NCBI GenBank assembly: GCA_934271735.1
Contig: CAKQSB010000018.1
Span: 1 to 37,757, forward strand
DNA from: an uncultured Clostridia bacterium
Lineage (GTDB): Bacteria > Bacillota > Clostridia > Christensenellales > Borkfalkiaceae
Reading direction: 5' to 3'
Length of the DNA: 37,757 nt
Under the pieces are notes generated by a model that did no database searches, was not told the DNA's origin, and was given only the letters and a program-made list of their open reading frames with translations. Both the position numbers and the translations under genes were made by a program. Below are positions 31,444 to 37,757 of the stretch, piece after piece (within the stretch, counting starts at the first letter, position 1; every line of letters starts with the position of its first letter).

Positions 31444-33618
31444 ATGAAAATCATTAAAAGAAGCGGCGTCGAAGCGGTATTCGACAAACAGAAGATAATC
31501 GCTGCGGTAACCAAAGCCAACGAATCGGTCTCGCAGGGGAAAAGACTTACCAAAAAGCAGATTGAGCTTATCGGCGACAACGTAACGGCGATCGCTGCCA
31601 AGAGAAAGAGAGCTTTGAGCGTCGAAGAGATCCAGGATATCGTAGAAAACGAAATTATGGATCTCAAGGCGTTCGACGTTGCGAGAAAGTATATAACTTA
31701 TCGTTACACCCGTCAGCTTGTGAGAAAATCCAACACGACCGACGAGCAGATTTTAAGCCTTATCGAATGTAACAACGAAGAGGTAAAACAGGAGAATTCC
31801 AACAAAAACCCGACCGTAAACAGCGTTCAGAGAGACTATATGGCGGGCGAAGTGAGCAAGGATATAACCAAGAGAATTCTTCTCCCGAAAGAAATCGTCG
31901 ACGCGCACGAAGCGGGCATAATCCATTTCCACGACGCCGATTATTTCGCTCAGCATATGCATAACTGCGACCTTGTCAACCTCGAGGATATGCTCCAGAA
32001 CGGCACGGTCATAAGCGGCACGCTCATCGAAAAACCGCATAGTTTTTCCACGGCTTGCAATATCGCCACGCAGATTATAGCTCAGGTTGCCTCCAACCAG
32101 TACGGCGGGCAGTCCATTTCGCTTACCCATCTTGCGCCGTTCGTCGATATCAGCAGACAGAAAATAAGGAAACAGGTTATCGACGAGCTTAAAGAACTCG
32201 GCATAAACGACGAAAACAAAATCGCCGAATTTACCGAAAAAAGGCTTCGCGACGAAGTTGCGAGAGGTATTCAGACCATTCAGTATCAGGTCGTAACCCT
32301 TCTCACCACGAACGGTCAGGCGCCTTTCATAACGGTGTTTATGTACCTCAACGAGGCGAGAAACGAACGCGAAAAAGCAGATCTCGCAATGATTATCGAG
32401 GAAACGCTTTTGCAGAGAATGAAAGGCGTAAAGAACGAATCCGGCGTGTATATCACTCCTGCTTTCCCCAAGCTTATTTACGTTCTCGAACCCGATAATA
32501 TCGCCGAAGACACGAAATACTGGTATCTTACCGTGTTGGCGGCGAAATGCACCGCAAAACGTATGGTTCCCGACTATATTTCCGAAAAGAAGATGCTCGA
32601 ATATAAAATCGACAAGAACGGAGAAGGGCATTGCTACACCTGTATGGGTTGCAGAAGTTTCTTGACTCCTTACGTCGACGAAAACGGCAAGCCTAAGTAT
32701 TACGGCAGGTTTAATCAGGGCGTAGTTACGATAAACCTTGTCGACGTGGCGTTGTCCTCGGGCGGTGACGAAACCAGGTTCTGGGAGATTTTCGATCAGA
32801 GACTCGAACTTTGTTACAGAGCTTTGATGTGTCGTCATATGAGACTGAGAGGCACTCTTTCGGACGCCGCGCCCATTTTGTGGCAGTACGGCGCGCTCGC
32901 GAGACTTAAAAAAGGCGAAACGATAGATAAACTTCTTTTCGGCGGTTATTCCACCATTTCGCTCGGCTACGCGGGGCTTTACGAATGCGTCAGGTATATG
33001 ACGGGCAAATCTCACACCGACGCGGAAGCAAAGCCGTTCGCGCTTAAAGTTATGCAGTATATGAACGATAAGTGCAAGGGTTGGAAAGAGAAAGAAAATA
33101 TCGACTTTTCGCTTTACGGCACGCCGCTCGAAAGCACAACGTATAAATTCGCGAAGTGCCTGCAGAAGAGATTCGGCATTATCCCCGGCGTTACGGACAA
33201 GAGCTATATCACCAACAGCTATCACGTTCACGTTACCGAAAAAATCGACGCTTTCACCAAGCTCAAATTCGAAAGCGAGTTCCAGCAGCTTTCCCCGGGC
33301 GGAGCTATAAGCTACGTTGAAGTTCCGAATATGCAGAACAACATCGAAGCCGTGCTTGCGCTTATGAAATATATTTACGAGAACATTATGTACGCCGAGC
33401 TTAACACAAAGAGCGATTATTGCCAGGTCTGCGGCTACGACGGAGAAATTCAGATAGTTACCGACGACGACGGAAAACTCGTCTGGGAATGTCCCAACTG
33501 CCATAACAGAGACCAGTCCAAAATGAACGTTGCAAGGCGTACCTGCGGATATATCGGCACTCAGTTCTGGAATCAGGGAAGAACGCAGGAAATAAAGGAA
33601 AGGGTTCTGCACCTTTAA
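31444..33618 (+). CDS. nrdD: Anaerobic ribonucleoside-triphosphate reductase
   Basis: The 724-aa class III enzyme reduces ribonucleoside triphosphates without oxygen using a glycyl radical. An N-terminal ATP-cone (about 1-95, starting KIIKRSGVEAVFDKQKI) senses ATP/dATP. The barrel contains the sequence Y-T-C-M-G-C-R-S-F-L near residue 400. The C-end has a zinc site, C-Q-V-C and C-P-N-C, and the radical loop R-R-T-C-G-Y-I-G with probable radical Gly702. All parts are intact and length is normal. It forms an operon with its activase and dut. The ribosome site is AGAGG 8 nt upstream. Presence of this gene indicates growth without oxygen. Confidence 0.97.
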   Translation: MKIIKRSGVEAVFDKQKIIAAVTKANESVSQGKRLTKKQIELIGDNVTAIAAKRKRALSVEEIQDIVENEIMDLKAFDVARKYITYRYTRQLVRKSNTTDEQILSLIECNNEEVKQENSNKNPTVNSVQRDYMAGEVSKDITKRILLPKEIVDAHEAGIIHFHDADYFAQHMHNCDLVNLEDMLQNGTVISGTLIEKPHSFSTACNIATQIIAQVASNQYGGQSISLTHLAPFVDISRQKIRKQVIDELKELGINDENKIAEFTEKRLRDEVARGIQTIQYQVVTLLTTNGQAPFITVFMYLNEARNEREKADLAMIIEETLLQRMKGVKNESGVYITPAFPKLIYVLEPDNIAEDTKYWYLTVLAAKCTAKRMVPDYISEKKMLEYKIDKNGEGHCYTCMGCRSFLTPYVDENGKPKYYGRFNQGVVTINLVDVALSSGGDETRFWEIFDQRLELCYRALMCRHMRLRGTLSDAAPILWQYGALARLKKGETIDKLLFGGYSTISLGYAGLYECVRYMTGKSHTDAEAKPFALKVMQYMNDKCKGWKEKENIDFSLYGTPLESTTYKFAKCLQKRFGIIPGVTDKSYITNSYHVHVTEKIDAFTKLKFESEFQQLSPGGAISYVEVPNMQNNIEAVLALMKYIYENIMYAELNTKSDYCQVCGYDGEIQIVTDDDGKLVWECPNCHNRDQSKMNVARRTCGYIGTQFWNQGRTQEIKERVLHL

Positions 33619-33664
33619 GCGGTTTTTAAGCCGCCCCCTTTATTCCGCAAATATTTATTGTATT

Positions 33665-34183
33665 ATGAATTACGGCGAAATTAAATTTTACGATATCGCG
33701 AACGGAACGGGCGTGAGAACGTCCCTTTTCGTTTCGGGTTGCAGAAATTGTTGCGAGGATTGTTTTAACCGCGAAACGTGGTCGTTCGATTTCGGTAAGC
33801 CTTACACAAAGGAAACCGAAAACGCCATTATCGAAAGCCTTAAACCCGATTATATCGCGGGCTTGAGCGTTTTGGGCGGCGAGCCTTTCGAGCAGGAAAA
33901 TCAACCTGAGGTTTTAAACCTTATAAGAAGAGTGAAAAAGGAGCTGCCGGGTAAAACCGTATGGATTTATTCGGGGTTCACTTTCGAAGAGATTTTAAGC
34001 GGCTCGAGAGCTTCGGGAAAGACCGCCGAGGAGATTTTGAGCCTCGCGGACGTGCTTGTCGACGGCAGGTTCGACAAGACGAAAAAGAACATTTCCTTAA
34101 AGTTCAAAGGGAGCGAAAATCAGCGGATAATCGACTTAGAGCGTAGCTTATCGCAAAAAAGAGTTGTTATAGAGGAGCTTTGA
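33665..34183 (+). CDS. nrdG: Anaerobic ribonucleotide reductase activating protein
   Basis: The 172-aa radical-SAM enzyme makes the glycyl radical on NrdD. The cluster motif C-x3-C-x2-C is Cys26, Cys30, Cys33 (SGCRNCCEDCFN), followed by T-W-S-F-D-F-G and L-S-V-L-G-G-E-P-F, the Gly-rich SAM-binding strand typical of NrdG. It lies 46 bp after nrdD. No Shine-Dalgarno site precedes the ATG (A/T-rich sequence instead). A copy of the repeated motif TAAGTCGATTAT lies near its 3' end on the opposite strand. Confidence 0.95.
   Translation: MNYGEIKFYDIANGTGVRTSLFVSGCRNCCEDCFNRETWSFDFGKPYTKETENAIIESLKPDYIAGLSVLGGEPFEQENQPEVLNLIRRVKKELPGKTVWIYSGFTFEEILSGSRASGKTAEEILSLADVLVDGRFDKTKKNISLKFKGSENQRIIDLERSLSQKRVVIEEL
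34127..34138 (-). repeat. Copy 6 of the repeated 12-mer
   Basis: TAAGTCGATTAT on the minus strand near the end of nrdG, followed by CCGC as in copy 2. Confidence 0.7.
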
Positions 34184-34186
34184 AAT

Positions 34187-34624
34187 ATGGTAATCAAGGT
34201 TAAAAAACTGACCCCCGAAGCGGTTATTCCTACGATCGGAAGCAAGGCGGCGGCGGGCGCGGATCTTTATTCCGCGGAAAAAGAAGACGTCGTTATTATG
34301 CCGGGCGAAACAAAGTTCATCGGAACGGGGCTTGCGGCGGAAATCCCAGAGGGGTACGTAGGGCTTGTTTACGCGAGAAGCGGTCTCGCCTGCAAAAGAG
34401 GGCTTGCCCCCGCGAACAAAGTCGGCGTTATAGACAGCGATTACAGAGGAGAAATCAAAGTCGCGCTTTTTAATCACGGCAAAGAGCCGCAGAAAGTCGA
34501 AAAGGGCGAGAGAATAGCGCAAATGGTCGTAACGCCCTATCTTTCCGTCGTTTACGAGGAGACGGGCGAGCTTTCGGACACGGAAAGGGGCGAGGGCGGA
34601 TTCGGCTCTACGGGCAGAAAATAG
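34187..34624 (+). CDS. dut: dUTP diphosphatase
   Basis: The 145-aa trimeric dUTPase hydrolyses dUTP to dUMP, keeping uracil out of DNA and feeding thymidylate synthesis. All five motifs are seen: A-A-G-A-D-L-Y-S, P-E-G-Y-V-G-L-V-Y-A-R-S-G-L-A, V-G-V-I-D-S-D-Y-R-G-E-I, G-E-R-I-A-Q-M-V, and the C-terminal R-G-E-G-G-F-G-S-T-G that closes over the active site. GGAG is about 9 nt before the ATG, and the nrdG stop lies 3 bp upstream, so it is the third gene of the nrd operon. This pairing fits dNTP supply. Confidence 0.96.
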   Translation: MVIKVKKLTPEAVIPTIGSKAAAGADLYSAEKEDVVIMPGETKFIGTGLAAEIPEGYVGLVYARSGLACKRGLAPANKVGVIDSDYRGEIKVALFNHGKEPQKVEKGERIAQMVVTPYLSVVYEETGELSDTERGEGGFGSTGRK

Positions 34625-34644
34625 ACTTATAAATAAAATCGATC

Positions 34645-34689
34645 GGCGGAAAAATTAAGCTTTCAGGGCGGAATTTTCCGCCTTTTTTT
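34645..34689 (+). terminator. Terminator of the nrdD-nrdG-dut operon
   Basis: GGCGGAAAAATT (34645-34656) pairs with AATTTTCCGCC (34672-34682) with one bulged A, followed by seven T. Confidence 0.9.
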
Positions 34690-34740
34690 ATATTTTGCAA
34701 GTTTTTTATCAAAATAAAACGAAAAACCGCTCGCAATATA

Positions 34741-34769
34741 TTGACAAAATATAATTAAAAGTATAGAAT
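34741..34769 (+). promoter_or_regulatory. Sigma-A promoter of the surface protein gene
   Basis: TTGACA (34741-34746), 17 nt, TAGAAT (34764-34769). Confidence 0.85.
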
Positions 34770-34813
34770 ATAAATGTTATAATCAAAAATTCCATTATAT
34801 GGGAGAATTTACT

Positions 34814-36487
34814 ATGAAAAACAAAAAGTTTTCGGGCGTATTCGCTTTCATTTTAAGCGTATGCCTTGCCCTCACGACGTTTTCTTTCCTCGGTGCCAAA
34901 GCCGACGGGGAAGGAACTTACGCTGCCGAAAAGTCCGTTCTTGCGGCTATGGAATATGAAGTAACCGAACTTTTCGAAGGCGCGACGGCTGTTAAGTCCG
35001 TCAAAAAAGGCGGAGCGGACGCTGTAAACGGCGCAACGCTCGATAAAGAAAACGAAGACGATAAAACCGCTCTTGCCGATTACTGGTACGGTAAAACCAC
35101 CGAAAAAGACGGCAAAACCGAATTTGTAGCGGAAGGCAACATAGTTTTTAACTACGTCGGAGCAAACGTGAGCTACGACGTTACGCTCACCGTTCCCGAT
35201 AAGGAAGGCAAAGATACCGAAAAGCTCGTTAAAGTAACCGTCGTTGACAAAGCGGACAAAGCTCCCGAGTACGACGCGGCTGTTCTCAAAAACCTCGATC
35301 TCGTAAGAAAGGCTTTCGCGGAAGCTACGGTTACCGACAAAAAGCTTACTGTTCCCAGCGAAATCTGGACTCTTCTCGGAGACAGCGCAAATTATCCCGT
35401 GGGAAAAGTTACCGCTAAAATTTATCACAGAAGCCCGAGATCGGTATGGTCTTCCGCCGCGGCTACTTCCGGAACGAAGAACTCTTCTTCTTTGAAAGTC
35501 ACTCTTTCGGACGCCGGCGTGAACTATTTCTACGTTCTTTTCTCGGTTAAAACGACTAACCTTTTCGACACTTCCGTCAATAAGGAACTCGTTATGGAAA
35601 AGGATTCCGAATGGAAAGAACGCGTAGACGGTTTCTATTCGGGAGACGGCGAAACCGCGATTCTCGAAATCCCGATTTTCACTTACAATTACCAGCCGGA
35701 ATCTTCCGTAACCATAACGGCTAAATCTTCCGTTTCCACGGGTAAGGTCGGTATGTCCAACAGCTCGCTTTCCTTCACTTACGAAAACGCTTACAAGGCT
35801 CAGTGTGTTCTTATGTACGCGCCCCTTGATTCCGACAACTGGAAAAACGCGGCAGATTTCACCGGTAAAAACAAGGTTGCGGAGTATGACGCAGACGCTT
35901 TGAAGAGCTATTCTTCGGGTTCTGCGATAACTTTCACGCCGCTTGTTAAAGGCAAATTTAAAGTTGTATGCAGCGCGATGGGCGTCGATTCCGACGAACT
36001 CACCGTTAAAGAAAGCCAGATCGTCAAAGTTTCTTCCGAAATGCGTGTTCTCAAACCCGAAAATACCGCTTTCAGAGATTTCTTCAAGGATAACACGATG
36101 GCTGTTATCTTCCTCGGCGTTGCTCTTCTTTGCCTTATCGCGATAATCGTTATCGCTTGCTGGAAACCGAAGGACGGTAAGCCCGCAGTTAAGGTTGAGG
36201 ACGCAAAGACCGAAAAGAAAGCCGCAAAGGTTGAAGCGAAATCTGCGGTAGAGGAAGCTCCCGTAGAGGAAGCTCCCGCCGAAGAAACCGCTCCCGAAGC
36301 GACTGAAACTCCCGCTGACGAAGCTCCCGTTGAAGAAGCGGCAGAGGAAGCGGCAGAAGAAGTTCCCGCGGAGGAAGTTGCTCCCGAAGTAACCGAAGCT
36401 CCCGCAGAAGAAGCTCCCGCAGAAGAAACTCCTGCCGAAGAAGCTGCTCCCGAAGCTCCCGCTGACGAATCTCCCAAAGCAGAGTAA
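34814..36487 (+). CDS. Membrane-anchored surface protein with acidic Pro/Ala/Glu cytoplasmic tail
   Basis: A 557-aa protein with a signal peptide (about 1-30), a beta-rich extracellular part (about 35-425) that looks like bacterial Ig-like domains, a transmembrane helix (429-450) and an intracellular tail of about 107 residues. After a Lys-rich stretch the tail repeats units of P-A/V-E-E-A, with nearly only Pro, Ala, Glu, Val and Thr. The tail should be disordered and highly negative. No known family is recognised. The start at 34814 has GGGAGA 7-8 nt upstream; an ATG 15 nt earlier overlaps that site. The strong promoter and the codon use (few rare codons) suggest high expression. Confidence 0.8.
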   Translation: MKNKKFSGVFAFILSVCLALTTFSFLGAKADGEGTYAAEKSVLAAMEYEVTELFEGATAVKSVKKGGADAVNGATLDKENEDDKTALADYWYGKTTEKDGKTEFVAEGNIVFNYVGANVSYDVTLTVPDKEGKDTEKLVKVTVVDKADKAPEYDAAVLKNLDLVRKAFAEATVTDKKLTVPSEIWTLLGDSANYPVGKVTAKIYHRSPRSVWSSAAATSGTKNSSSLKVTLSDAGVNYFYVLFSVKTTNLFDTSVNKELVMEKDSEWKERVDGFYSGDGETAILEIPIFTYNYQPESSVTITAKSSVSTGKVGMSNSSLSFTYENAYKAQCVLMYAPLDSDNWKNAADFTGKNKVAEYDADALKSYSSGSAITFTPLVKGKFKVVCSAMGVDSDELTVKESQIVKVSSEMRVLKPENTAFRDFFKDNTMAVIFLGVALLCLIAIIVIACWKPKDGKPAVKVEDAKTEKKAAKVEAKSAVEEAPVEEAPAEETAPEATETPADEAPVEEAAEEAAEEVPAEEVAPEVTEAPAEEAPAEETPAEEAAPEAPADESPKAE

Positions 36488-36508
36488 TAAAATTAAATAA
36501 AACAATTA

Positions 36509-36552
36509 CGGACTGTCTTATAGCGTAAGCTATGCGGCAGTCCGGTTTTTTT
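36509..36552 (+). terminator. Terminator of the surface protein gene
   Basis: CGGACTG/CAGTCCG outer stem and ATAGC/GCTAT inner stem, then a T run from 36546. Confidence 0.9.
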
Positions 36553-36555
36553 TAT

Positions 36556-36587
36556 AAAAAAACGATCGCAGGCTCGCAATCGTTTTT
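36556..36587 (-). terminator. Terminator of the small lipoprotein gene
   Basis: AAAAACGAT (36558-36566) pairs with ATCGTTTTT (36579-36587), with GC/GC inside. The minus strand runs into a T tract, so it ends the leftward gene. Confidence 0.8.
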
Positions 36588-36650
36588 AACATAGTTTTTA
36601 AAGGATGAAATGTTTTTGTCGTTTGTTTGCGGATAAACCGAGTTTTTCGG

Positions 36651-37166
36651 TTAAAACATAATGTGCGATTTATTGCTTACGTCGGCGGCGATTTGGATGC
36701 AATTATCATAAAAACGAAAAGATATCTTTCCTTTTCTGAATGATAAGCCGTACGAATTTTCGCTTTTTGTAAGGCTATATCCGTGGTCGTCCATTGCGGT
36801 TTTGATTTCGTCTTCCGTGGATTTCACGGTAAGTCCGAATACGTTTACGGCAGGGTCCGTAATTGTTATTCTCGTAATATGTTTCGCTTTGTCGGAGTAG
36901 TCGGGATAAGAAGTAACCGTGTAAATAACGCATTTTTCGGGATCGGTCTGTTCGCCGTTTTCGTCTTCTGTCGGAGCGTAAGCCGAACCGTAATATTCCC
37001 GTCCGCCCATAATTCCGAAACGTTCTTTACAGTTCGAAAAGTCCAGCTCGTCGGCGTTATCGCAAATCCAAAATTCGAGATTTGTGTTCGGTTTTTCAAC
37101 TCCTTTTTCGCCGCATCCGACAAGTAAAAATATAGCGGTTAAAATTGCCGTTGCAATTCTTTTCAT
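36651..37166 (-). CDS. Small lipoprotein of unknown function
   Basis: A 171-aa protein with a lipoprotein signal (lipobox LVGC, Cys18). The mature part is mixed alpha/beta; its C-terminal half (F-G-L-T-V-K-S-T-E-D-E-I-K-x-A-M followed by a short K-I-S-F-R-F strand) resembles small extracytoplasmic modules seen in many Clostridia lipoproteins, where a helix follows an x-S-T-x-x-E-I motif. No specific function can be assigned. The start at 37166 has GGGAGG 6 nt upstream. A strong promoter and a terminator frame it as a single gene. Confidence 0.8.
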   Translation of the reverse strand: MKRIATAILTAIFLLVGCGEKGVEKPNTNLEFWICDNADELDFSNCKERFGIMGGREYYGSAYAPTEDENGEQTDPEKCVIYTVTSYPDYSDKAKHITRITITDPAVNVFGLTVKSTEDEIKTAMDDHGYSLTKSENSYGLSFRKGKISFRFYDNCIQIAADVSNKSHIMF

Positions 37167-37209
37167 CAAAGACCTCCCTTTTAAAGCATTGATTTGCTTT
37201 ATTTAATTT

Positions 37210-37237
37210 ATTATACCATAATTTCTTTATTTGTCAA
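37210..37237 (-). promoter_or_regulatory. Sigma-A promoter of the small lipoprotein gene
   Basis: TTGACA (37237-37232), 16 nt, TATAAT (37215-37210), extended -10 TGG, minus strand. Confidence 0.8.
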
Positions 37238-37310
37238 TATTCTTCAAAACTCTCGGAGCAAAAATCAAAGCATTGTTCGCCAAGAAAAAATAAGATGAAC
37301 TAAACAAAAC

Positions 37311-37349
37311 AAGACCATCACTCGATAAAACGGGTGGTGGTCTTTTTTT
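37311..37349. terminator. Hairpin terminator between the last two genes
   Basis: AAGACCATCAC (37311-37321) pairs with GTGGTGGTCTT (37334-37344) with one wobble. The T run is stronger on the plus strand, where no upstream gene is seen; on the minus strand GTTTTGTTT follows, enough to end the leftward gene at 37389. Confidence 0.65.
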
Positions 37350-37388
37350 GCTATTAAGGATTCAAAATGTGAGAGGCAAGATAAAACC

Positions 37389-37757
37389 TCAGTTCTTTTT
37401 GATAAAATCGAGCGTTTTTTCTGCCATGTCGCTAATGGATACGCTATTGTAGCCCATAAGCGTACTTTCAAGTGTATCGTGTACTCTGTTTTTCCAATAT
37501 TCGGGGATAGCGTTATAGCCGATTGCGGTGCCTAGTACGGAACCTACGGTCGCGCCGTTACAATCGGTATCGAAGCATGCGCCGACAGCTAAGCAAACGG
37601 ATTTGCCGTAGTCTTTATTGCCGTACAAAAGCGCGGTTGCAACGATTTCGGCATTGGAAATCGTATGACACCAATTGTAGCTGAACTCTTCGTTCCAACG
37701 CGTTCTTATGTCGGATATGCAACTTTCGGCAGATACGCCGTTTTCATGCATGGCAAT
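37389..37757 (-). CDS. ADP-ribosylglycohydrolase-family protein, C-terminal part
   Basis: A minus-strand frame runs off the right edge; 122 codons are seen. The segment C-F-D-T-D-C-N-G-A-T-V-G-S-V-L-G-T-A-I-G is the family's metal-binding D-T-D with the following Gly-rich helix, normally near the C-end. Family members remove ADP-ribose from proteins or small molecules, using two magnesium ions. The usual D-T-D-T-x-A is D-T-D-C-N-G here. The N-terminal metal residues lie outside the window, so activity cannot be judged. Confidence 0.85.
   Translation of the reverse strand: MAMHENGVSAESCISDIRTRWNEEFSYNWCHTISNAEIVATALLYGNKDYGKSVCLAVGACFDTDCNGATVGSVLGTAIGYNAIPEYWKNRVHDTLESTLMGYNSVSISDMAEKTLDFIKKN

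Noticed and set aside
31753..33612. 619-codon open frame antisense to nrdD
   Set aside because: nrdD is certain from motifs; the antisense frame resembles no family and has no start signals.
34853..36505. 550-codon open frame antisense to the surface protein gene
   Set aside because: Its composition (Phe/Gly/Arg-rich) and full overlap with a well-supported gene mark it as a product of codon bias; no ribosome site.
37265..37471. 68-codon minus-strand frame near the right end
   Set aside because: It covers the hairpin at 37311-37349 and the end of the ADP-ribosylglycohydrolase frame, so it cannot be a gene.

Overview
The window reads as a chromosomal segment of a spore-forming low-to-mid GC Bacillota, most likely a Clostridia-class gut anaerobe. 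Support: GGAGG-type ribosome sites, sigma-A promoters close to TTGACA-17-TATAAT, a Gram-positive LexA box, a SpoIIQ-like endopeptidase, DUF1540 and DegV proteins, and an anaerobic (class III) ribonucleotide reductase. The lineage is an inference; there is no rRNA or tRNA here to confirm it.

Layout. 1-6333: the end of a membrane protein, then a run of minus-strand envelope genes: a BspA-type leucine-rich lipoprotein, an FmdB zinc ribbon, an M1-type lipoprotein peptidase, a SpoIIQ-like M23 protein, a small exported protein and a degenerate PHP protein. The SpoIIQ-like gene and its neighbour both carry forespore sigma-F-like promoters. 6555-7007: HU with its own promoter and terminator. 7047-14822: a five-gene operon in which each junction is an ATGA overlap: DUF4116-repeat protein, VWA/DUF2201 protein, MoxR-type AAA+ ATPase and two halves of a heterodimeric ABC exporter. 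14807-15083: a 277-bp element with perfect terminal inverted repeats and two internal hairpin arms. 15139-22198: a complete shikimate operon (aroF, aroB, aroA, aroC, a chorismate mutase-ACT protein with a collapsed prephenate dehydratase domain, an aroE-aroK fusion, aroQ), covering DAHP synthesis through prephenate.

22200-28330: an accessory-looking stretch with a long terminator hairpin, a DUF1540 gene with a sigma-G-like promoter, divergent DegV and MFS genes, a dispersed palindromic repeat, a lone intact phage large terminase, an SH3-like membrane protein and a small helical protein downstream of a perfect SOS box. 28330-30975: a large exported propeller/SH3-like protein. 31444-34624: nrdD-nrdG-dut, for anaerobic dNTP supply. 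34814-37757: a surface protein with an acidic Pro/Ala/Glu cytoplasmic tail, a small lipoprotein and the C-terminal part of an ADP-ribosylglycohydrolase.

Cross-cutting observations: the 12-mer TAAGTCGATTAT occurs six times on both strands and in several frames. Several genes lack a Shine-Dalgarno site and instead have a -10 hexamer 8-9 nt before the ATG, suggesting leaderless mRNAs. The best candidates for something undescribed are the recurrent 12-mer, the structured inverted-repeat element, the DUF4116/VWA/MoxR/ABC operon and the lobe-deleted PheA-like protein.
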